From NCBI GenBank assembly GCA_051747745.1, contig JBNJGL010000045.1, forward strand, positions 1 to 20,149: a DNA stretch of 20,149 bases, read 5' to 3'. A model generated the notes under the pieces. It worked only from the letters and a program-made list of their open reading frames with translations. It did no database searches and had not been told where the DNA came from. The stretch comes from QPJE01 sp051747745. Its GTDB lineage: Bacteria > Bacillota > Halanaerobiia > Halanaerobiales > Halanaerobiaceae. The position numbers and the translations under genes are program-made. Of the stretch, positions 13,352-20,149 are shown one piece after another (position 1 is the stretch's first letter; each line of letters starts with the position of its first letter).

Positions 13352-15907
13352 TTAGCCGAAATATTTTTTGAGTTTTCTTACCACAGTTGACTGATTAACA
13401 CCCAGCAGTTCTGCCATCTCATATGTTGAGCGCTCATTTTCTTTAGCCAGCATAAGAATTTTCTTTTCTACTTCTTCCACCGCTTCTGTTAAAGGCAAAA
13501 TCTCTTTGACATCTATCTTATTTTTTTGATCTTTTATGTTTATTAATTTTTTAATATTTTCTTTATCGATTAAACTTTCTTCTGCAGTTAGAATAAGTCT
13601 CTCCAGTATATTGTTCAGCTCTCTTACATTACCGGGCCAGTCATACCTGAGCAAATAATCCAGACTTTCCTGACTAAAGTGAATATTTTTACCATATTTT
13701 TCATTTAAAATTGAGGTGAAATGTTTTATTAAAGGAATTATATCCTCTTTTCTGCTTTTTAAAGGTGGAATCATTATAGGAACAACATTCAATCTGTAAA
13801 AAAGATCTTCTCTAAATTCTTTGTTTTTCACCATTTTATGCAGATCTCTATTTGTGGCAGCTATCAGACGAAAATTAACTTTTTTGGATTCTACCCCGCC
13901 AATTCTGCTTACCCTGTGTTCCTGAAGTACCTGCAGCAGTTTAGCCTGCATATTTAAAGGCAGTTCACCTATTTCATCCAGGAAAAGTGTTCCCTGATCA
14001 GCTTCTTCTATAAGTCCAGGTTTTCCTTCTTTTCTGGCACCACTAAATGCACCTTTTTCATACCCAAAAAGTTCTGACTCCAGCAGAGTTTCCGGTATAG
14101 CAGCACAGTTTATTTTAACAAATTTTTCCCTCTCAGTGCTCTGTTCATGAATATATTTTGCCACAACTTCTTTTCCTACTCCAGATTCTCCTGTAATGAG
14201 AATGGTAGAATCAGTTTCAGCAATTTTTTGTGATAGTTTTAGTATATTTTTCATTTCTTCAGATCTGCTTATAATATGTCCTGGTATATCTTCATTCTTA
14301 TAATCTGTTTTTTCGATAACCTGATTTAACTCTTTTAAATCTCTTGCATTTATTATTATTTTTTCCAGAATACCACTGTTAATTACCGGATTTGCTGTAA
14401 CAAGTAATCTTTTCCCTGTATGTGTATTCTGAACTATTGTCATTTCTTTTTTTTCATTAATACTGAGAAGAGACACAGATGGGTAAAGAATTCTTTTCTT
14501 TTCCAGCTCAGAAACAGGTTTTCTAAGCAGATCTTTTTTCTCCATATTTAACATCTTAAGATATGCCTCATTAATCTGTTCTACTTTACCGTCCCGGTTC
14601 ACAACCATAATTCCATCATAAGAAGAATTTATTATCAAATCCAGTTCTTTATTTACTTCCTGCTCTTCTTTGACTTCTGTTCTTTTTTCGCTGAGGAGGT
14701 AAGGCAGACACATATTGACCTCAGCCATTCCTTCACACACTGCTGCAGCTTTATCCCAGCAGGATTTATATCCACAGGCTCCACAGTCCAGGAGATCATC
14801 TTCTGTATACTTGCCTGTTTTGTTTAAAACCTCCCATATTTCGCTGTCATCCGGAGTATTGATCGGTATTTTCTTTTCTGAAAATTCTCTGCTTAAATCA
14901 AGATTTTCTGCAGCTTCCATATTATATCTAGAGAAATATCTAAATCTTTCTGTATAATTTTCTACAGCTAATTTTTTGCTGTAATAGTTGCCATCTTTTA
15001 AATCTACCCCATCAATACAGCCTTCACAAAAAAGAATGTCTACAAATTCTGGTGATATTTCTTTCTCTAAAAGAAGATCTAAAAGCTCTACAACATGATT
15101 TTCTCCTTCAACATTTATATATTTTTTTGAGCTACTATCTACTGCTTTAAGAAGATTCCCGGCAATAGGAAGATTTCTTGCTTCCTCACTTATTTCTGTA
15201 CTGTTTTCATCGACTTCATAGCTGTGTAATTTATCTTTTTTGGAATAATTTCCTGTATCATTCAGATTTATATTTAATTTTCCTCCTAAAGAAAACAACT
15301 CACTAAATGTAAGGACAGCTGTTGAACCATCATCTTTGAACTCATTTTTTTTTGCATGACATGGACCAACTAATACCAATTTTGAATCTTTATCCTTAAT
15401 ATTTTTAAAATATTTACTTAAAGCCTGCATTGGAGAAAATATTTCCCCTAAATTTTCGATGAGTTCTGGATAATATTTTTCTATAAGTGATACAATCACC
15501 GGACAGGTAGAACTAATAATAGTTTTTTCCGTATTCTGTAACAGATTTCTATATTGATTTTTTATAAGTTCTGCTCCCAGAGATACTTCGTAAATTTCTG
15601 CAAATCCAAAGCTGTATAAATATTTTTCCCAATCACTGTACAGCCATTCTTTTTTAAAAGCCGGAAAACTCGGCGCCAGCCCTACAGAAACAGCTTCATT
15701 ATCATTCAGCCATTTTTCTACCTGTCTTTCCTCACTTATAATTCTTTTTGCTCCCTGTGAACATACTTCAACACATTTCCCGCAGAAGATACACCTTTCT
15801 TCCACTACTTCTGCCTGGCCACTGATTACTTTTATGGCTTTTACAGGACAGTTGCGTACACACGCATAACATTCATGGCAGCGGTCTTTAAGTGTTTCTA
15901 TAAACAA
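13352..15907 (-). CDS. Hydrogenase-like FeS sensor fused to PAS, sigma-54 AAA+ and HTH domains
   Basis: An 851-aa one-component regulator. Residues 5-55 form a 2x[4Fe-4S] ferredoxin (C10/13/16/20, C39/42/45/49). Residues 70-325 form an [FeFe]-hydrogenase H-like domain with SSTCPV (132-137), GPCHAKKNE (181-189) and FCEGC (293-297). Residues 370-403 form a Cys-rich FeS motif (C375, C378, C383, C391, C400). A PAS domain covers about 420-530. The sigma-54 AAA+ domain (546-770) has Walker A GESGVGKE (573-580), GAFSGA (619-624), Walker B TLFLDEIG (640-647) and WPGNVREL (757-764). A TyrR-like HTH is at 826-848. It should sense redox state or H2 and activate sigma-54 promoters. The H-domain lacks GGGxP, its L3 cysteines are spaced CxxC rather than CxxxC, and the first L1 Cys is Thr. 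The start is TTG after GGGTGGTG; an in-frame TGA three codons upstream excludes an earlier start. Confidence 0.93.
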   Translation of the reverse strand: MFIETLKDRCHECYACVRNCPVKAIKVISGQAEVVEERCIFCGKCVEVCSQGAKRIISEERQVEKWLNDNEAVSVGLAPSFPAFKKEWLYSDWEKYLYSFGFAEIYEVSLGAELIKNQYRNLLQNTEKTIISSTCPVIVSLIEKYYPELIENLGEIFSPMQALSKYFKNIKDKDSKLVLVGPCHAKKNEFKDDGSTAVLTFSELFSLGGKLNINLNDTGNYSKKDKLHSYEVDENSTEISEEARNLPIAGNLLKAVDSSSKKYINVEGENHVVELLDLLLEKEISPEFVDILFCEGCIDGVDLKDGNYYSKKLAVENYTERFRYFSRYNMEAAENLDLSREFSEKKIPINTPDDSEIWEVLNKTGKYTEDDLLDCGACGYKSCWDKAAAVCEGMAEVNMCLPYLLSEKRTEVKEEQEVNKELDLIINSSYDGIMVVNRDGKVEQINEAYLKMLNMEKKDLLRKPVSELEKKRILYPSVSLLSINEKKEMTIVQNTHTGKRLLVTANPVINSGILEKIIINARDLKELNQVIEKTDYKNEDIPGHIISRSEEMKNILKLSQKIAETDSTILITGESGVGKEVVAKYIHEQSTEREKFVKINCAAIPETLLESELFGYEKGAFSGARKEGKPGLIEEADQGTLFLDEIGELPLNMQAKLLQVLQEHRVSRIGGVESKKVNFRLIAATNRDLHKMVKNKEFREDLFYRLNVVPIMIPPLKSRKEDIIPLIKHFTSILNEKYGKNIHFSQESLDYLLRYDWPGNVRELNNILERLILTAEESLIDKENIKKLINIKDQKNKIDVKEILPLTEAVEEVEKKILMLAKENERSTYEMAELLGVNQSTVVRKLKKYFG

Positions 15908-15937
15908 TTTTTTTCACCACCCAAAATATATTATCTT

Positions 15938-16555
15938 CTAGTCTAAATCACTGTAATAGCTGTTTCTGCAGTATACTGCTCCAAGTGGATTGTGTGCTAA
16001 AACTCTATCTTTTACGGCAAGCACTGTAGTTGGAGCTGAAGAATGTTTAAAAAACAGGCTGTCATGCCCGACACATAATCCCAGAACTATGTTAAATTCT
16101 GACCCTGATTCTTCCAGAAATTTTGCCTGTCCAATTGGATTACATGCTGCTTCAAAACCTGTTTCGGAAAATCTGTCTTCAGGTGGAATATCTAATTTAG
16201 CCTTATCAAAACTGCCACAGCAGCAGACTGCAGATGCTACTTTAAAACCTTTTTCCTTATAATAATCTGCCGCAATTTTTGCTTCTCTTTTGAGTCCTAT
16301 ACAAAAGGCTATTCCTATTGTCTCATAGCCTGCTGTATCTGCAAATTCAGCAATTTCTTTTAATCTCGGCCACTTTTTGTATCCTGTTGTTTCTACATGA
16401 GCCGCAGTTTTAAACAGCAGAGAATTTTCTTCTTTTTCGTATTCTGGAGCAATTTCATTGAACCAGTCCTTTTCTGGAATCATACACCATTCTGGATATT
16501 CTTCATTTTCTTTTTCACATGACTTTTCTTCACACCAGGCACAAATTGAAAACAT
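15938..16555 (-). CDS. DUF1847 cysteine-rich protein
   Basis: A 205-aa protein that I recognise as DUF1847, a family of unknown function thought to bind metal. The N-terminus carries CAWC (residues 5-8) followed by further cysteines in the first 25 residues. Later cysteines lie in GIAFCIGL, AVCCCGS, AACNP and LGLCVGHD, enough for a metal or FeS site. There is no signal peptide or membrane helix, so it should be cytoplasmic. The ATG follows AGGAGG. Its stop is 30 nt before the TTG of the hydrogenase-like sensor gene, so the two are almost certainly co-transcribed. That suggests a role in the sensing circuit, for example as a partner or cluster or metal handler, but this is inference from position only. 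Confidence 0.85.
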   Translation of the reverse strand: MFSICAWCEEKSCEKENEEYPEWCMIPEKDWFNEIAPEYEKEENSLLFKTAAHVETTGYKKWPRLKEIAEFADTAGYETIGIAFCIGLKREAKIAADYYKEKGFKVASAVCCCGSFDKAKLDIPPEDRFSETGFEAACNPIGQAKFLEESGSEFNIVLGLCVGHDSLFFKHSSAPTTVLAVKDRVLAHNPLGAVYCRNSYYSDLD

Positions 16556-16574
16556 ATATTTCCCTCCTAAGATT

Positions 16575-16604
16575 ATTATAACAAAATATTTTTAAATTTT
16601 TGAA
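16575..16604 (-). promoter_or_regulatory. Possible sigma-A promoter of the DUF1847-sensor operon
   Basis: On the - strand, -35 TTCAAA (4 of 6 matches, 16604-16599) and -10 TATAAT (perfect, 16580-16575) are 18 nt apart. The predicted start point near 16568 would leave a leader of only about 13 nt, just covering the ribosome binding site. Short but feasible. No ATGCA-N4-TGCAT site is seen here, so autoregulation is not supported. Confidence 0.4.
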
Positions 16605-16653
16605 TAAATTTTATCTATTAATTTCTATAGGTGATCTTTAGTTAAAAATGATA

Positions 16654-17583
16654 TCAATTAAAAATTTTATTTAAAGTTGTAATATTGATATCGAGTTTAT
16701 TGGAATAATCTATTATATGTTTGAGCCTTTTTACACTAAAAAATTCATTTTTAGGATGTGCATATAATATTAAAAGCGCCTTTTCTTCCGCCGTCTTTTC
16801 CAGAAGACAATTTAGATCTTGATCTGTTATCAGATTTTTTTCAAAACCTGTCCCTTTTAAGCTGTATTTAGAAAAAGGACGTTTATTCAAAAAAGCTTCC
16901 GGAAATTTTTGATCTCTTCTGTGTCCTGCTCTGGCAGCTGCATAATTATTGCTGACATAATTCTGGACCTGTTTGAAATATCCATTATATGGATAAACAA
17001 ATGTAGAAACTTCAATACCCAGGTCCTTTAAATAGTTTTTTGGTTTTGAAACCTCATACTCCATTGAACTGTCAGATATTCTAATATAGCTGTCTTTTTC
17101 CGAATAACTATTTTTTAGAGGTGAATCCAGTATGAGGTATTTTCTGTTATTTTTTCTTTCTATTTTTTCTATAGAAATTTCTTCACTAACTAAATTATTA
17201 ACATTATATATTATGTAGTTATATCTTTTATCCATTAAAGAAATATTTCTGGCTGCTATTTCTTTTTCACCAGAGTGTAATTTTTCCTTTATGGAGTGAA
17301 TTACAAGTCCGGTATGATAATGTCCATGTCCTGCAATTTCCCAGCCGCTTTCTGAAAGCTTAATTATATCTTTTTCAGTTAACTGGCCATTTTCTCCTAC
17401 TGCAGCAGTGTTTACCGCAGCAACAGCTGGAATATCATTTTCTTTATGCACAGGATATGCAAGCTCCATATCTTCTTTAAATCCATCATCATACATTATT
17501 ACAAGGGCAGGTAATTTTTCAGCAGAAACATTTAAAGAACAGATGAGTAAAATAAATATTATTAAACAAAATATTTTTTTCAA
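16654..17583 (-). CDS. Exported polysaccharide deacetylase-like (NodB-fold) protein with an insertion
   Basis: A 309-aa carbohydrate-esterase-4-like protein. Residues 1-21 are a signal peptide (KK, hydrophobic core, VSA). NodB motif 1 is MYDDG (30-34, D32/D33), motif 2 is H86-x3-H90 in HGHYHTG, motif 3 is YPYNGY (197-202) and the late motif is LYAHP (273-277). Metal ligands D33, H86 and H90 are present, so it may be an active deacetylase on a cell-surface or extracellular glycan. About 80 residues (105-185), apparently beta-rich, separate motifs 2 and 3, more than in minimal NodB proteins. The start is TTG after AAGGAGAAG. A TATAAT at 17617-17612 is a possible -10 with no clear -35. It is a single-gene unit, divergent from the M23 gene. 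Confidence 0.82.
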   Translation of the reverse strand: MKKIFCLIIFILLICSLNVSAEKLPALVIMYDDGFKEDMELAYPVHKENDIPAVAAVNTAAVGENGQLTEKDIIKLSESGWEIAGHGHYHTGLVIHSIKEKLHSGEKEIAARNISLMDKRYNYIIYNVNNLVSEEISIEKIERKNNRKYLILDSPLKNSYSEKDSYIRISDSSMEYEVSKPKNYLKDLGIEVSTFVYPYNGYFKQVQNYVSNNYAAARAGHRRDQKFPEAFLNKRPFSKYSLKGTGFEKNLITDQDLNCLLEKTAEEKALLILYAHPKNEFFSVKRLKHIIDYSNKLDINITTLNKIFN

Positions 17584-17890
17584 GTAAATCTTCTCCTTAT
17601 TGATTAATATGATTATATACAGCAGTGATTTTAAAAAAAGAATACAATTTTTTCAAAATTAAAGGATTTTAAAATTTGAGCTGGAAAGTTATAATTAATC
17701 TTTTTTGATTTTTTAAAATTTGTATCTGATTTTTTAATATGTATAAAAAATATATTAGCTCTTAAAACTTACCAAATTTAGCCGAGAAAGCCTCACTTAT
17801 GCTAATGGGCGTGGAGAATGTCAAAACTGGCAATCCCGTAATCTATTGATTTTTTTAGTTTAATACATTACTATTTGAAGAGGTGGTAAA
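17584..17890. other. Divergent intergenic region
   Basis: 307 nt between the divergent deacetylase-like and M23 peptidase genes. From 17584 to 17760 it is plain AT-rich sequence with no stable structure. From about 17770 to 17850 it is clearly richer in G and C, and contains the possible insertion-sequence end listed separately. AGGTGG at 17881-17886 is the M23 ribosome binding site. I could not place a convincing promoter for the M23 gene. Confidence 0.5.
17773..17824 (+). mobile_element. Possible IS200/IS605-family end remnant
   Basis: This GC-richer stretch is preceded by TTAC (17769-17772) and ends in GTCAA. TTAC and TCAA are the left-target and right-cleavage tetranucleotides of IS608-type elements. 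The interior holds an imperfect hairpin, CTCAC (17792-17796) with GT-G-GAG (17811-17816, one bulged G). GGGCGTGGAGAATGTCAA resembles right ends of IS605-type tnpB elements as I remember them. No transposase gene is present. It could be a tnpB tail, a small non-autonomous element, or chance; I am not sure. Confidence 0.28.
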
Positions 17891-18823
17891 ATGACAATGA
17901 ATATAAAAACAAAAACAATAAAATTAAAAGAAATGATTTTATATCTAAAAATTTCTAAATTATTATTAATTATTATATTCTTGACTTTTTCTTTAATACC
18001 TGCTTTTAATTCGGCCACCTGTGCTCAAAGTGATTTTGATAAAAATATTTTAATTAATAAAACTTCAGTTATACAGGGAGAAGTAATAATTGTTAAATCG
18101 AAAAATAATTTTTTAATTGACAGTATTAAATTTAACAGCAGCAGTTATAAAGTACGGAAATATACAGATGGAAATATTTCACTTATCGGAGTTTCCTACT
18201 GGCTCACACCCGGAAAATACCAGCTGGAAATAAAAGGCAGCAGCAATTATATGCTTTCAATTGCTGTTTTAGAAGGAGATTTCGACAGCAGTTATCTGCA
18301 GGTAAACAAAGATCAGGAAAATATTATCAGCCCTGAAGATAAGAAAATTATAGAGAGAAAAGAAAAGGATAATCTGGCAGTAAAAAAAGCAAGAAGCAGT
18401 TCTTCAGATAGAAGATTATGGCAGGATAAATTTATCTGGCCGGTTGATGGAACTATTTCCACTGAGTTTGGTGCCCAGAGATATGTAAATGGAAAACTGC
18501 AGAGCAGGCATTCCGGCATTGATATTGCAGCTGAAAAAGGAACTCCCGTAAAAGCTCCAGCTGATGGAACTGTCAAACTAACGCAGAATCTGCTTGTAAC
18601 AGGAAATACAGTAATTATAGATCATGGATGGAATCTATTTAGCTCATACTCCCATTTAAACAATATATCTGTTAAAAATAATGCGGACATAAAAAAAGGA
18701 GATATTATTGGTTATATTGGATCTACCGGCTTTTCTACCGGACCTCACCTTCACTGGGCGGTTAAATTAAATGATGTTTTTGTAAATCCCAGACAGTTTA
18801 TTGATCTCAATATCATCAATTGA
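17891..18823 (+). CDS. Exported M23-family peptidoglycan metallopeptidase
   Basis: A 310-aa protein. The cytoplasmic N-terminus is basic (residues 1-20), followed by a hydrophobic segment (about 22-41) that is a membrane anchor or a long signal peptide ending near ATCA. Residues 46-180 form a beta-type domain plus a charged linker. Residues 182-306 are the LytM/M23 catalytic domain with zinc ligands H207 and D211 in HSGID and H288 in HLH (286-288), and catalytic H255 in SYSHL. All active-site residues are present, so it should cut peptide cross-bridges or stem peptides of the wall. The ATG at 17891 follows AGGTGG; a second ATG two codons later is equally possible. It stands alone, ending at a bidirectional terminator. 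Confidence 0.92.
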   Translation: MTMNIKTKTIKLKEMILYLKISKLLLIIIFLTFSLIPAFNSATCAQSDFDKNILINKTSVIQGEVIIVKSKNNFLIDSIKFNSSSYKVRKYTDGNISLIGVSYWLTPGKYQLEIKGSSNYMLSIAVLEGDFDSSYLQVNKDQENIISPEDKKIIERKEKDNLAVKKARSSSSDRRLWQDKFIWPVDGTISTEFGAQRYVNGKLQSRHSGIDIAAEKGTPVKAPADGTVKLTQNLLVTGNTVIIDHGWNLFSSYSHLNNISVKNNADIKKGDIIGYIGSTGFSTGPHLHWAVKLNDVFVNPRQFIDLNIIN

Positions 18824-18833
18824 AAATAAACAA

Positions 18834-18878
18834 AAAAACCTGCCTGCATGGAGTTAATACTGCAGTAAGCAGGTTTTT
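18834..18878. terminator. Bidirectional terminator between the M23 and macro-domain genes
   Basis: Arms AAAAACCTGC (18834-18843) and GCAGGTTTTT (18869-18878) are extended inward by CTGCA/TGCAG after a TAA bulge. The right arm ends in T5 for the + strand, and the left flank gives T7 for the - strand. It lies 10 nt after the M23 stop and 12 nt from the macro-domain stop, serving both convergent genes. Confidence 0.88.
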
Positions 18879-18890
18879 GAATTTTAATAT

Positions 18891-19433
18891 TTACTCTTCT
18901 AAATTCAATATTGACTTCATTGTATCTTTATAGATTTTGTAATCTGAACTGCTGAAAAGAACAAATCTTATTTTTTCTATACTCTGCAGATTTTTTAAAC
19001 TACTTTTTACTGTTCTTAGTGCTGTAACTGCTGCCTGTTCAATTGGATAGCCAAATGCTCCGGTTGATATTGAGGGAAATGCAATTGATTTTATATTATT
19101 TTCTTCTGCAATTTTTAAAGCATTTTTGTAAGTCTTTACTAGAAATTGATCTTCCGGCTTATCAACCCCGTATACAGGTCCCAGGCAGTGAATGATATAA
19201 TCATTGTTAAGTTCATATGCACCTGTAATAACAGCTTCTCCTGTCTTTATGGGAGCAAACTCGCGGCAGGCCTCAGCTAATTCTGGCCCGGCTGCCCTGT
19301 GGACTGCTCCTGCCACACCTCCACCTGTTCTGAGCTGAGCATTGGCAGCATTAACTACTACTTCTACATCAGGCTGTTTGGTAATATCTCCTTCTGTAAT
19401 TTCTAAAATTACTCCATCAATTTCAGTTTTCAT
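18891..19433 (-). CDS. Macro-domain protein (O-acetyl-ADP-ribose deacetylase / ADP-ribose hydrolase type)
   Basis: A 180-aa single macro domain of the YmdB/MacroD class. ADP-ribose-binding parts are GDIT (15-18), VVNAANAQL (26-34), the Gly-rich GGGVAGAVHRAAGP (37-50) and the phosphate loop SISTGAFGYP (121-130). The catalytic-type Asn in NAAN and the loop-1 Gly run characteristic of active MacroD enzymes are present. It probably removes ADP-ribose from proteins or hydrolyses O-acetyl-ADP-ribose in the cytoplasm. The ATG follows AAGGAGG. It is transcribed leftwards, 97 nt downstream of the permease-half gene, and may be read through from it because no terminator is seen between them. No toxin-type ADP-ribosyltransferase gene adjoins it. 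Confidence 0.92.
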   Translation of the reverse strand: MKTEIDGVILEITEGDITKQPDVEVVVNAANAQLRTGGGVAGAVHRAAGPELAEACREFAPIKTGEAVITGAYELNNDYIIHCLGPVYGVDKPEDQFLVKTYKNALKIAEENNIKSIAFPSISTGAFGYPIEQAAVTALRTVKSSLKNLQSIEKIRFVLFSSSDYKIYKDTMKSILNLEE

Positions 19434-19530
19434 AAATATCCCTCCTTATTTTAACTATTATTTATACAGCTTTAGAATCCTTCATAATGATATCTATTAG
19501 AAACCCCTGCAGAAAGGATACCAGAAAATA

Positions 19531-20091
19531 TTAGTTTCCATTTTCCACCACACTTTTCTCAATATCTTTATAATCAACCAATTTTTCAACAAATAATCCC
19601 ATCAGCAGCACAGATATCAGGGTAAAAATAAATCTCCAGATAGCAAACTTTATACCAAGGAACTGTATCTCTACTCCAATCTGAGGTATTTTTAGTGAAG
19701 CCCATACTCCAAGAAATGTTATTATATTACTAATACTTGCTTTTTTCTTTATCAGTTCAGCGGCCAGTGGAAAGGCAATATACATAGGACCTGTAGGTAA
19801 TGATCCCAAAATAATAGAAATAGCTTTTCCTTTTAATCCAGATTGCTGGCCTAAATATTTTTTTACTAATTCAGCTGGTATCCAGACATCTGCCAATCCC
19901 ATAATTATAAGTACTGCTGGAAATATCATAACCATGTCTTTTGCATAATGTGATGACATTTCAATTGAAGGCAAAAATCTATCCGGAGATAGAATCTTTA
20001 GTAAAACAAATACTGGAATAAGAACTAAAATCATTTTGAAAATTTTTCTTAAATTATTTTTTAATTTTACTTTAATTTTATTGTTTTTCAC
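19531..20091 (-). CDS. Permease half-protein resembling the ArsP/YraQ family
   Basis: A 186-aa membrane protein with a basic N-terminus and hydrophobic segments at about residues 17-35, 50-66, 88-108, 118-132 and 148-172. The stretch LADVWIPAELVKKYLG, then a loop with GSLPTGPMYIAFPLAAELIK and a following ITFLGVWASLKIP, parallels the gate repeat of ArsP/YraQ (DUF318) permeases. That family usually has about 300 aa and a Cys-containing loop here, which this protein lacks. It starts at GTG, preceded by GGGGG, and overlaps the stop of the upstream gene by GTGA. The two therefore look like a two-subunit permease, each subunit one half. The substrate is unknown. Confidence 0.65.
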   Translation of the reverse strand: MKNNKIKVKLKNNLRKIFKMILVLIPVFVLLKILSPDRFLPSIEMSSHYAKDMVMIFPAVLIIMGLADVWIPAELVKKYLGQQSGLKGKAISIILGSLPTGPMYIAFPLAAELIKKKASISNIITFLGVWASLKIPQIGVEIQFLGIKFAIWRFIFTLISVLLMGLFVEKLVDYKDIEKSVVENGN

Positions 20092-20149
20092 ATTACTACC
20101 CCCAGAAGAAAAGAAATAATTACTGCAGATATAAAAGCCAGCAGATTAC
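20088..20149 (-). CDS. C-terminal end of an upstream membrane protein, probably the other permease half
   Basis: Reading leftwards from the window edge, one frame gives NLLAFISAVIISFLLGVVM then TGA (20090-20088). This is a hydrophobic helix typical of the end of a membrane protein. The stop overlaps the GTG start of the next gene by 4 nt, the classic sign of translational coupling. Together with the half-length permease that follows, it is best read as the partner half. Confidence 0.6.
   Translation of the reverse strand, partial: NLLAFISAVIISFLLGVVM

Noticed and set aside
17761..17850. A c-di-AMP or c-di-GMP riboswitch upstream of the M23 peptidase gene
   Set aside because: c-di-AMP riboswitches often precede wall hydrolases, but the conserved cores I know (GCCGAAUCC..., CACGCA...GCAAAGCC) are not matched and no multi-stem fold is evident.

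Overview
The window reads as part of the chromosome of a strictly anaerobic, low-GC fermentative Firmicute. AT-rich intergenic DNA, AGGAGG-type ribosome binding sites, a ferredoxin/NAD-linked [FeFe]-hydrogenase and a DUF1847 protein all fit a Halanaerobium-like member of the Halanaerobiales. That taxonomic guess is inference; no rRNA or other marker gene is present.

Left block (482-7288, + strand): an IclR-type regulator heads a probable operon. It is followed by a DapA/KDG-aldolase-family lyase, a fumarylacetoacetate-hydrolase-family protein, a complete tripartite tricarboxylate transporter (TctC binding protein, TctB, TctA) and a DgoK-family 2-keto-3-deoxy sugar acid kinase. Together they look like an uptake and catabolic unit for a sugar-acid or 2-keto-3-deoxy-acid substrate that cannot be named from sequence. 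A 12-bp-stem hairpin separates tctC from tctB. Two hairpins at 7345-7472 close the block against the convergent hydrogenase operon.

Central block (7613-13351, - strand): hydC-hydB-hydA encode a trimeric NAD-linked [FeFe]-hydrogenase of the electron-bifurcating type. HydB is unusual. After its NuoF-like core it continues into a complete GltD/NfnB-type FAD- and NAD(P)-binding module (1026 aa in total), so the complex may connect H2, ferredoxin, NAD(H) and a second pyridine nucleotide. The 420-bp region upstream of hydC is dense with signals: a sigma-54 -24/-12 promoter, a Rex-like operator just downstream of the predicted start point, and three copies of ATGCA-N4-TGCAT placed like upstream activator sites.

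Regulator block (13352-16555, - strand): directly upstream lies an 851-aa fusion of 2x[4Fe-4S] ferredoxin, a degenerate [FeFe]-hydrogenase H-domain, a further Cys-rich FeS domain, PAS, a sigma-54 AAA+ ATPase and an HTH. A cysteine-rich DUF1847 gene lies 30 nt upstream of it. The proposed circuit is that this one-component redox or H2 sensor binds the ATGCA-N4-TGCAT sites and drives the sigma-54 promoter of hydCBA, while Rex adds NADH/NAD+ control. This is the most interesting system in the window.

Right block (16654-20149): a secreted polysaccharide-deacetylase-like protein with a large insertion (-), an exported M23 peptidase (+), a macro-domain ADP-ribose hydrolase (-), and two overlapping genes (-) that look like two halves of a split ArsP/YraQ-type permease. 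The gap before the M23 gene holds a short GC-richer stretch that may be an IS200/IS605 end remnant.
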